The position numbers and the translations under genes are program-made. Positions 55,049 to 64,000 of a stretch of 64,000 nucleotides of DNA are shown here, one piece after another; the stretch's first letter is position 1, and each line of letters begins with the position of its first letter. This stretch comes from Chalciporus piperatus (taxonomy: Eukaryota > Basidiomycota > Agaricomycetes > Boletales > Boletaceae). The notes beneath the pieces are model-generated. The model was given only the letters and a program-made list of their open reading frames with translations, was not told the DNA's origin and did not search any database. Location: positions 682,001-746,000 of the forward strand of contig JBBPTG010000002.1 in the NCBI GenBank assembly GCA_038093975.1. The letters are read 5' to 3'.

Positions 55049-56287
55049 TCATGTAATGACATCGTCCCAGTCACCCCAGTCACCCCCCACTGCCCGTACC
55101 TGGACCTTCTCCCCGAACTCCCCAAAGTAGTGGGCTTTGAACCAAGTATCCATCTCTTGTTCACTGAATGGCCCATAAGACTCCGCTGGTGGTTGCCCAG
55201 AGACCTTCCACCTATACTCGTATTTCATGTCGGCAGAAGGAGGCACCCAACCATCTTGTACCTGCCCACTAGATCGGACATCGCGAACGAGCTCTTCGTA
55301 GGTTTTCGAGTAGATATCGGTGTCTCCGAGTGACAGTATATTCGACGCGAGATGAGTTATGAATGCAATGTCGGACATGCCCTTTTGAGGCGGTTTATCC
55401 ACTGCCATACTCGAACTGTCCTTTGCTTGTTTTCTGGTCACCGGGTGCGATCAATACTTGAATGTTGAAATTGATGGGAGGACGCACCTTTTCTTCTCAT
55501 TCGCTCCCAGTCGTTGCAAGGCCTCGAGCACCGTTTCTCCGCGCTTGAGCTTGGTGATGAGTTGCATTTCCAACACACCCTTGCCACCACTTTGCTCGAG
55601 TTCTCGCTCCTCGGCCTTCATCTTCTCCCTTTCTACCCGATCGTGCTGTCGCTTCCTCCGCCTGGCTAGCTTGATAGCCTTCTCGTCGACCCCGTCCATC
55701 CAGCGATCGTGCACGGCATGCGGGTCGAACGTCTTGACATACGTCCCATCCGCAGCGAACTTGCCCTCCTCCATCTCCTCCCGCATATTGAACGACGACA
55801 ACTCGTAGCCCATCCCAGCTGTTTGCTTCCGCTTCGCCTCATCTTCATCCTGTGGCTCGCCTTCATCCTCGCTCCCGCTCTCATCCTCCGACTGGTTGAA
55901 CTCCTGACCTTCAATATCTCCCAGGCGTAAGAAGTCTTCCTTCTTCTTTTGAGAATCAGCCCCTTCTGTGTCTTTCTTCGCCTCCTTCTCTCCCATGGCG
56001 AACATGTCGTCATCTTCCTCGGCGCCGACCTCTTCAGCCTCGTCTTTTCTTCGACTAAAGACGACGCCCTCTCCGTCATCGCTCGAGTCGCTGTCGTACC
56101 CCTCGTTTCGTACGCGCCCTTTACGCTTTGCAGACGGATTCTCGAGCGCGCCGTCAACTTCTTCGGCAAAGTTGAGGGGGTCGTCATTGGGATCCACGAA
56201 GCGAGTTTTCTTTGGATTGGGAGGCTGGGGTGTAGATGATTCCCCATAAGATGTGGCAGAGCGCTTGTGTGCAGATCGAGGCTGCAT
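55049..56287 (-). CDS. GYF-domain U5 snRNP-associated protein (Lin1/CD2BP2)
   Basis: This is a nuclear assembly factor that contacts the U5 snRNP (yeast Lin1, human CD2BP2). There are two exons. The first, from 56287 (MQPRSAHKRSATSYGESSTP), contains KKTRFVDPNDDPLNFAEE and an acidic middle. It continues into the conserved FNMREEMEEGKFAADGTYVK and WMDGVDEKAIKLARRRKR segments, then ETVLEALQRLGANEKK. The second ends in a GYF domain with YEYRW, ESYGPFSEQEMDTWF and GDWGDWDDVIT. The GYF core (W-x-YGPFS-x-MxxW) is intact, so binding of proline-rich PPGx(R/K) partners is expected. Confidence 0.94.
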
Positions 56288-56455
56288 GTCGTACTCGAGG
56301 GTTGACTCAGGAGAACTTGGAATCCTACATTTCGGTTCATGATTTACAAGTATTTGCCGCGATTTGTCACAGTCACGTCTACGTCACAAGATGATCATTA
56401 AGGATGACGATTACAAGTAGAACAAAACAAAATGGTAGCAATCCAGGATTCCAGG

Positions 56456-59271
56456 TCATACAGATACCGCCTTCATGACCGCAGCTACGTACGCAAGCTG
56501 ATTCTCAATAGAAGCGTGCGAGATGAGAAGTGTCCTCGATAGCCCCACGAGGTGGGTGGGAGTATCCAGTTTCTCTGCAACGCTGGTGTTGTCGGACAAG
56601 TATAGCACACAGACCGCTCTACCGACTGGTGCCATGAGCTACAGAGGCGATGGTTGTCAACATGGGTTCGTGGGTGGGAGATCTTATCATACCGTATGAG
56701 ATGACTCGAAACGTTGTAGGAGAGCAGCAAAGTGCTCCTTCTGCGGTATCTCAGCAGTCGGGTCGAGAACAACTCGGGCGGTGCCACTGCTCTTCAATGT
56801 ATTCACAATTGCAGCCGCATCTTCTGGGCCATAGAAAAGGGCTACTCTGCCGCCGGACGACTTGCCAATCAGTATGTCACTTATCCGTACTTTGAGTTGG
56901 TTGCGGTCCTTGAGTACGAGAGGAAGTTCGACAGTATCATTGTAGATCAGCCTGAATGTCGACGAGAGCCTGCGACAGAGATGAGTTTTGAATGCCATTT
57001 ATTTAGACGAAATCCTGACTCGTTTTCAGCCACTGTGGAAAGTTTGGCAGCGACACCTTGGTATCTGCACGCAACAATTAGCGGAGTTAACGAAGCGGTG
57101 ATTTGGGCTCACAGTGGACCAAAGATCGTTGATTTGAACGAACCGCTCATATCGCCGAAGGTATTGTACGATGTATGGGTCGAGGGGAAAAGCTGTTCTT
57201 TGGCTAGCTCAATGCTAAGAAGGGCAAATCAGTGACAAGGTCAATGGTTTAAAGACAAAAGCATATACTTCTTCTTGACGACTTCCTCGGACGGATGGGT
57301 AACAACGGATGACACCGAGGCGTCGGCAACAACTGTATTCGATGCTTGCGAGTCGGGCTCGGTCACAGAGGGAGCGGAATCCATGAGTTGGTCACCTGCT
57401 TGGGGTACCTCCACAACCTCGCTTGAAGGCTCTTCGGGCAGTTTATCCTTTGCTGGTGCGGACAACATACTCGACCCTTGAGGCTCTTCGACTGCCTTTT
57501 CTTGCGTTGCAGGGACATCTTCATCTTCGTAGTCAGGGAGTTCTGCATCGTTCTGGAGTCCAGCCAACGCCAACAGCTCTTCTCCGGTTGGAGCCAAACT
57601 GTGAGGAATTGACGGCGCTTCAACTTGCTCAATACCTCCCATACCACCTTCATCATCCCACGCTGCGGGAACGTCTTCAATCTCATCGGGCTGATCACGT
57701 TCTGTGTTGGGAGCGGCAAACTTGCCCTTGACACTCTTGAGTACGCCTCTGGTGGTAGTAAGGAGGGAACTGCGACTCTTGTTTATCACCCCGAAAGAGG
57801 AACGACCAGGACCCGGTTTTCCGCCTGGTCGGGTAGTCTGACGACTTGACCCACTCGCAGAAGTGTGGGGAAGGGACATGAGCCGCGCTTTAGCTGTGAT
57901 GCGTGACTGCGCGCCTGTCGTAGTTGGGTCAATGAGCTTGACAAGGGGGTTTGCTGCCCGGGCGCGGTGGAAGGGCAAGGACGATTCTCTCTGATTTTCC
58001 CGCGTTTGTGTTTGTTCGGGGAAATGTGAGGGCGAATCAAAAAGCGGGTCAGGAGAAGCACGGTTGGCGAAATCAGGAGGCTCGGGGGTACGATGCTCTG
58101 GTGCGAGAGATGCAGAAGGTGTTGATTGTGGTTGGGGCCGAAGCGCTAGTTTTTTAATTTGGACTGGTTCATCAGCGGTTTGATCAATGTCGATCGGATT
58201 GCCGTTGTAAAAGTGTTCGAGGTCGTCGAATGCAATGTCTTTGCGTCCGTTTGCACGCGCACTCGTCGTGGCTGGGGGGTCGCGAGGTCCATCCTCCATA
58301 TCCTCCCCACTCACTGGCATGAGTTCATCCTCCACTTCGACAATATCAGGGTCCGTCTCACCATCCGCATCGAGCTGTGAGTCCCCCGCGGATAGTTGGC
58401 GTTTATGTGCCTGCTTCCTTGGTCCCGGGGAAGAGGCACGTCTCCGTTTGGATGCCTTTGCGGAGGCTACTGGTTTTTTTCGACCACCCATAGATGCCCT
58501 GCGATTTGGACGGGGAGGCGAAATAACCGCTCTTTCTTTGCGTTTTGGCTTCGAGTCTTGGATATCATCTTCTTCTTCATCAGAGGTAATCAGCATTCGT
58601 CGACGCTTCCGGGGGGTCAACAGTGGCGCCGAGATGGACGTGGCATGTGAACCCGTATTATCTCCGGAGGTTGGGCCTGCTTGAGCTTTCGAACCGTTGG
58701 CTTTCCGCTTCAATCCTTTTTTACCTGACAACTGTCGTCAGGTTCGCGATGTTACAATGTAGGCAAGAAACCTCAGTTACCTGGTGGGCCGGAAATGAGC
58801 AGTTCCTCTCCCTTTTTGAAGACACTTGCGTCCGAGATATCTCTCCCATTGGTGTCTATCCGTTCCCAAAAACCTTCTAGGATGTGCTCTGAACCTCCTT
58901 GAAATGATTCTGTAGGCTCCCAACTGAGCCAGATGGATCAATCAAAGTTCCGCGAAGCTTGCTGAATTAACCTACGTGCATTCGTCCCAATTATACCCTT
59001 TCCACTATGACGAGAGGCATGGTGAGCGAGATAAGAGATTGGATCGACGGTGGTGGACCAACCTTGACATAGTACCTCTTCACGAATCAGGACGTCATTA
59101 ACAACGAGGGCGGCTTTGAATGAAGTTGGACCATTGACATACCCATGTAATTTTCTTTCCCCGCTTGTCGTGAACGCGAGCCCGAGTGATAGACTCTGTA
59201 GATCGAGTCAGTCAGTAAGAACGATGACTCTGCCTGAATTACTGACCAACTTCGTACTCTTCACTGTCCAT
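56456..59271 (-). CDS. Chromodomain protein with long disordered middle and unassigned C-terminal domain
   Basis: The N-terminus appears only after splicing small exons. The ATG at 59271 gives MDSEEYEVESITRARVHDKR, then RYYVKWKGYNWDECTWEPTE and HILEGFWERIDT. This is a canonical chromodomain with aromatic-cage positions Y, W and W, as in HP1-class methyl-lysine readers. The exon from 58731 adds about 490 residues, basic then acidic and mostly disordered (KPKRKERAVISPPRPNRR). It then splices at about 57266 to IELAKEQLFPSTHTSYNTFG. The C-terminal exons (56998-56456) read DTVELPLVLKDRNQLKVRIS, VALFYGPEDAAAIVNTLKSS and MAPVGRAVCVLYLSDNTSV, ending AAVMKAVSV. The join near 57000-57090 was not resolved. 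Two separate genes are possible but leave almost no promoter room. Overall it resembles heterochromatin proteins such as Chp1. Confidence 0.72.
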
Positions 59272-59468
59272 GTGAGCGCGTTGTCGAGAACGGCACATCG
59301 GTGCAACTTCCTATACGCGACTAAGCGGGTGGGAAAGGACTGCCATTTCGGGTAAACGCACTCGGTCACCATTGTACACTACTAATGATCACAGTGCAAT
59401 ATCAGGTATAAATCAAACGAAAGCAAAATGCAGCAACAAGGAACTAAAATAATGCAGTAGATAAAAGC

Positions 59469-62400
59469 TCATTTTTCCTCCCAGGCAGGTTCTGTTATCC
59501 TCGAGCAAGTCAGACATTCCTTTATCCACTTGACGTTCCCAAAAAAGACCTCGTTACGGAGATCGTCGACTGTGGACCCGAGATCGTCGAGATATTGTCT
59601 GACGACGATGTAGTCAAAGGTCCGCATGTGCTCCAACGAGACTTGTTTTATGTCTGTCACCGCCTCGACCTTGGCCGCACCCATGCACAAAATGATCCAA
59701 GGCACGTATTGGGCGGCTTCCCGAGAACGTTCAGCCTCAGACATGGTCTAAGAGATTTCTTCTTTCAGACAAACTACAGCAGAACAGGACCAATATACGT
59801 ACTTTTTTCGCTCGGGTGGGAGGAAGAGGTACGAGATCTACCCCAACGCACAATACTGTTTTCTCCCAAAGTAATTTTGGTGCCACTCGATTGTCCATGA
59901 TTTCTGTAAGGTGTTCAATGCAATTTCCCCAATCAAGATCAACAAGCTGAGACATTCTGGCGTGAAGTGTATCCGAATAACCGGCTGGTAACAGGAATGG
60001 TTGCCAATCCTGAAACATATTCAATCTAGCGCTGTGTAAAGATAAACAAGGAAAACATACCGACGAGAATGTCCCCTCGTTGGTCAACCACTCGAACGAA
60101 AGGCACGGGATCCCCAACGCAAGAGCTAGGAGGAATTTGGGCTTCTGATGTGCATCATCAGACAGAAGAAATACGCGATCCAGATTCGCATTTCGTTTCC
60201 AATGGAAATCCTTCTGAGTCGCCACCCATCGCTTGTTCGATTGGCTGTGTTTTCCCTCCATGGCAAACACGTTGGACCAATCTTCGATCACCAAGCCCCC
60301 ATGTCGTTTGATGCCCGACATCACGGTTGCTTTTGTCCGGATAGGATCCTCGTTCTTGGTACCGAGGGTGAATACGAAACCCGTTTTTGAAAATTCGCGA
60401 GCATCAGCGGATGGCACGCCCAAAAGCGACTTCCCGGACGACGCCGTACCAAGCACAGACTTTGGCTTGACAACAGTGACGATGGTCTCCGCCGTGACTG
60501 TGCGATCCTTCCATTGACTTTGTATCGTCCTGGTCGCGATTCGGATATCCTTGGCCGCCAACGGCATGGTACTGGTTCTACCCCCGTCATCAATCTCGAA
60601 CGTGAAAGAACCATGCGGGTCCATTTGGCTGACGTCCTTGACTGTGCCCTTGACATTCTCGTGGTTCTGGATAACTCTGTCTCCGACCATGAGCTCGTGA
60701 CGACGCATATTCTTGACTTCGACCACATCATCATCTTCGTCATCGAACTTGACTACGTAGTTGTTCTTGGATTGAAGGGAGTGGACGACCCCGGAGTAAT
60801 AATGACCATCCTTCTTCCACAACGCGAAAATACGGGTAGCCGACTCGGAAGTGGAGCCACGGATGGACGATTGTCCGGCAGAACGCAACCACTTGGCAGA
60901 GCGCGCAGCGGCAGCTACAGGAGTTTCTGATCGCTTGCCCCGAGTCGTTGTAGCAGAGGCCTTTGACATTCCGCGAAGTGGTTTCGTCTCATCCTCAGTG
61001 CGACGCTTCTTACGCGATGGCTCCGGTTTCACGGGCGGTGGGGGTGGGGAATCAACGTGCATGTCATGAGCGTGATCGTCCTCCGACTCTTCCTCTTCCT
61101 CTTGTGGTTGGGGGAGTCTATTCCGATTATCCTTATCCTCGGTGGGTTGGTGGGATCGCTCTTCGGAGCTCTCAGTGTCTGAACTGTAGGAACGTTTTTT
61201 CCCAGCGACAGCCTTCTCTGCAGATCTACCTGTCGCGGGAGGGGCGCGTGCGCGTGGAGGCTCCTGCGGTAGCGACTTTCTCCCTCTCCGTTTGGCAGTT
61301 GGCATACTCGATTGACCAGAAGATGGCGCAAGATCTTGCTCCGGAAGTGATGTTGGGATCGCCGTGGGCTCTGACTTTGCCTTGAAGTTCTTGCCTTTCA
61401 CGGTAGCCGAGGCAGGTTTTCCTGCTTGGCCATCAATGGCCGATGGAACCTATCACAACAATGGCACTATCAGTCTATGTCATATGTCATAGTGGTGCGA
61501 GTCACCTTTGAAGCAGCAGGGACTGTGGGCCTCGGCTTCCTATTAGGTGCAGACTTCACCCCCGCGGTAACCGGAGATTCTCTCATGCCTTTCGAAGCGA
61601 CCTCAATCGCCAAGGGAATGTCGACCTCGCTTTCCTCGAATGAACCGGAGAGGTCCCCAGGTTCCTGGTCGGACATTGGACTGGGAGGGCGGACAGAATG
61701 TTTCAGTGGACTCTGGGTCGCACCTCGACGGTGACTAGGGGTTGGGGCACTAGGTCCTGCTCGAAGGGGTTCGGAGTCTGGGACAACGTCGAGTGCATCG
61801 TCAGGATCAAGATTTGTATGAGACTGGTAGCCATGTCCCCGATGACTCAGGGCCTTAGGTGCTGGTGGGGGTGGTGGGGATGGGGAGTTGGGACGAAATG
61901 TCTCGTCCACATGAGAAGGTTGCGTTTCTTGGATGCGAGAAGGCTGAGTTGCCTCGCCTGCGCCCCTGTTACGCATCATGGCAATCCTGTACTGGTTCTT
62001 TGGATGCACCATGCTCAGCAAACTCCGAGGATTGCTAGGTGTGACAGCCGCGCTCGGGGATGGTGCAACCCACTGGAAAGACGGCGGGAGCTGATTACCA
62101 CTCTGTGGAGGCATGACAGGGGAGGCCGGGAGGTCGAGAGGGACTGGGTCATCCACCTGCGTGAGATCGAGCTCGTCGGGCTGAGTGGGCTCTGGTGTTG
62201 GTTCCGGACCGTCGGCAAGGTCTCGGTCGAGCATCTTGTCAAAGGATGACGCGCCATCAAAGTCATATCTCGACTCCTGGTTGTCTGTCGCGAGATTGTG
62301 AAAGGAGAAACCATCGTCTTTGTGTCGCGACGTGCCTAGAGATTCGTCGGAATTGGAAGGGGTGGCTGCAACAAGGATGTTACCGTGACGATTGACATTG

Positions 62401-63326
62401 GAAGTCCTGTTTGCCCTTTGTGCTTCATACTCGCGCATGGCAGCCTCGAGAAACTCTTTGTGCTCGCTGGCATCTGGGAGCGTCAATCCAGGTTCAGGTT
62501 CCGGATTGATGGCTTCTTGGGTCGGCGTCTCGCCCAAGGCGGAGAGTGGCACATTGAATTGGTTGGTTGACGCGAGATATTTGTCTGCAGGGTCTTGCGA
62601 GACTGAGCCACCGAACGAGTCCTGGGACGGCGGAGAGGGTGAACGAGGGTAATAGCGGCTTCCAACGGGCATGGACTTTGTTGCTCGAGGAACAGGACGA
62701 GGACCGGTGGTGGTGGGAGATTGAAAGGTTGTGGTCCTTGCACCTAGAGACTAAGAGGTAATTATCTGAAAGTAGGGGTGACGGAAAGACATGCGGAGTG
62801 GCTCACCAATTACCTTTCCTGTGGATGCCGAGAGTGCACTATCCCCGTGTTGACATTGGTTAAAAGCCTCCGAACTCGACCCTTGGGCGGCAACATTGTC
62901 CAATGATGGTGGGGAGAGCGATCCAGCGGTTCGGGCGGAGTTCTCGAGCTGTCTGTTGTCGCGACACGAGACAGGTATGACATTTTCTTTCTGGGATCCT
63001 TCCGCTGCCATGAACATATGTTGACCATGCCCACCGGGACTCTGCGCAAGCGAATCCTGTAGGTGGTAATGGGGTGTCGAGGCTCGGGCCGGGATTATCA
63101 TGGAATCCAAGGAAAAGTCTTTCGTTGCATTGCCCTTGTCCTCGGGCGAGGCCAGGCCCCAATCCTTGCTGTGCTCCTGGCTTTCCGGAATTGAGTCGGG
63201 CGCCAGAGCATGCTGTAACAGTTGAGTTGGCTGGGACGATAAGGGGTCACTATCGAAGCGTGTCAGATCCTCCATCTCGTTCTGAAGTGCACAAGAGACG
63301 CGCCTTTTTTCGTGAAACAAGTCCAT
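59469..63326 (-). CDS. DNA-damage checkpoint protein with tandem Tudor and BRCT domains (Crb2/Rad9/53BP1-like)
   Basis: This is a checkpoint mediator that reads methylated histone and gamma-H2A near DNA breaks. It starts at 63326 or at the second Met, 63275 (MEDLTRFDSDPLSSQ). The N-terminal 800 or so residues are disordered and rich in SQ/TQ and SP/TP motifs (SQPTQLLQ, PESQEHS, EATQPSRIQETQPS), which are ATM/ATR and CDK sites. A Tudor region follows: RIFALWKKDGHYYSGVVHSL, YVVKFDDEDDDVVEVKNMRR HELMVGDRV. Two BRCT repeats end the protein: SKTGFVFTLGTKNE, GGLVIEDWSNVF, RVFLLSDDAHQKPKFLLALA LGIPCLSFEWL; then YIVVRQYLDDLGSTVDDLRN and VKWIKECLTCSRI to the stop at 59469. The order matches S. pombe Crb2. 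Confidence 0.88.
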
Positions 63327-63721
63327 GTAGCCTCCTCCGTCTTGTTATCCCTCGAGACTCGAATACAGTTCTCAACCGCAGAAACAACCCCTCCGAGACT
63401 ACAAACCATACACCGCTGTAATGCAACTCGGACTCAGGTCTAGCAAGGTCCTCGATTCCGCGTTCACACACACTGAATGAGTGGGAAACAAGCAAGAGAG
63501 AACTCAAGCGAAGCTCAGGGTCATCTCTAGCTGGTATGAGTTCGTCGGAGCCGCTCAAAGCTTCGGTTTGTTGTCATGTGTGGACAAAAATCAATTCACG
63601 TGACCTCGACGCGCTCATACCCATGCACGTGCTCCCAGGAAGTTGTTCATCCCCTTTCGCTAATTACCTTCGCGCTATCGGAGTCGTTCCTTTACAAAAC
63701 GCGCAGGACGCTTGACGGCAG
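63327..63721. promoter_or_regulatory. Divergent promoter, Crb2-like gene / right-edge gene
   Basis: This 395-bp region contains a CACGTG E-box at 63597-63602 and two ACGCG-type cores (about 63609 and 63698). Such motifs fit growth- or cell-cycle-linked promoters; binding is not shown. Confidence 0.4.
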
Positions 63722-64000
63722 ATGTCGCTCGGATTACGCCGGAGGGGACGAGAACCTCCAGCGCTAAAGAACTCTCTGCGTGCACCAACCGAAATCGCAG
63801 ATGACACGGAGAAGCTGATGTTCAGTTCCACGGAGAACTCGATGGATCAAGTGATTTCTTTGTCTCGGCCTACGTCTCCCTCTCTCCCCAAACCCCATCA
63901 CGACTACGAGGTCCACGAGATCACAAACGTCCCAGCGCCCATCCCGGACACCGGGCTTCCACTCCGTTCGGCCGATACAACGACGTTCGTTACATATTCC
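63722..64000 (+). CDS. Unknown protein, 5' end only (cut by the right edge)
   Basis: An ATG at 63722 opens a frame that stays open for 93 codons to the last base. It starts MSLGLRRRGREPPALKNSLR and continues polar and Ser/Pro/Thr-rich (SLSRPTSPSLPKPHHDYEVH, DTGLPLRSADTTTFVTYS). I do not recognise the family. The start lies 395 bp from the divergent Crb2-like start, and the codon composition looks coding. It is probably the disordered N-terminus of a larger protein. Confidence 0.6.
   Translation, partial: MSLGLRRRGREPPALKNSLRAPTEIADDTEKLMFSSTENSMDQVISLSRPTSPSLPKPHHDYEVHEITNVPAPIPDTGLPLRSADTTTFVTYS

Noticed and set aside
55666..56340. 224-codon ORF in another frame of the Lin1 gene
   Set aside because: It is an Arg/Lys/Ser-rich shadow of the acidic Lin1 coding frame.
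57000..57235. Plus-strand ORF 56732-57235 as a separate gene
   Set aside because: It overlaps the spliced minus-strand chromodomain gene, whose exons show coherent protein sequence. The plus-strand product has no recognisable feature.
1..64000. A secondary-metabolite cluster, defence system or CRISPR array
   Set aside because: Genes are mostly conserved eukaryotic housekeeping functions. No synthase, NLR, toxin or spaced repeat array was found.

Overview
The window is nuclear DNA from a filamentous basidiomycete, most likely an Agaricomycete. Genes lie on both strands, are packed closely (divergent start codons only 124-130 bp apart in places) and are broken by many 45-60 nt GT..AG introns. 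The conserved gene set is fungal (Tim54, Cdc10, Crb2-like, Mer3, Prp45), and two membrane-protein families typical of Agaricomycetes (fungal rhodopsin-like and DUF6534-like) are present. I cannot name the species. No rRNA, tRNA, CRISPR array or recognisable transposon was seen.

Layout. 1-9.4 kb: the 3' end of cysteine desulfurase NFS1, a two-RRM SR-type splicing factor, tubulin cofactor E (minus) divergent from a mitochondrial HIBYL-CoA hydrolase/mS47-like protein, then indoleamine 2,3-dioxygenase. 10-22 kb: a large single-pass membrane protein of unknown function (minus), an insulin-degrading-enzyme family protease, a rhodopsin-like 7-TM protein and, just downstream, a decayed paralogue of it. 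22-35 kb: CKS1 (minus) divergent from the meiotic helicase MER3/HFM1, then TIM54 (minus) divergent from the spliceosome factor SNW1/PRP45, then a membrane protein with a cytosolic SH3 domain. 35-41 kb: a region with no long ORF. On the minus strand it holds two tandem, apparently intact, 20-exon DUF6534-like genes that arose by segmental duplication. 41.5-64 kb: a DUF3429/TMEM69-like mitochondrial protein, an F-box/WD40 protein, AHA1 with an added C-terminal membrane segment, septin CDC10, a Dnf-type P4-ATPase flippase, Lin1/CD2BP2, a chromodomain protein, a Crb2/Rad9-like Tudor-BRCT checkpoint protein, and the 5' end of one more gene cut by the right edge.

The genes are mostly housekeeping and form no operon-like unit. 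Recurrent themes are mitochondrial function (NFS1, HIBCH/mS47, TIM54, DUF3429 protein), splicing (SR protein, SNW1, Lin1), cell division and genome stability (CKS1, CDC10, MER3, chromodomain protein, Crb2-like) and tryptophan-to-kynurenine catabolism (IDO). The most useful results from reading the raw sequence are the hidden multi-exon genes: CKS1, the two DUF6534-like genes, the NFS1 tail, and the chromodomain exons at the start of the 57-59 kb gene. All family assignments are from remembered motifs, not database searches.
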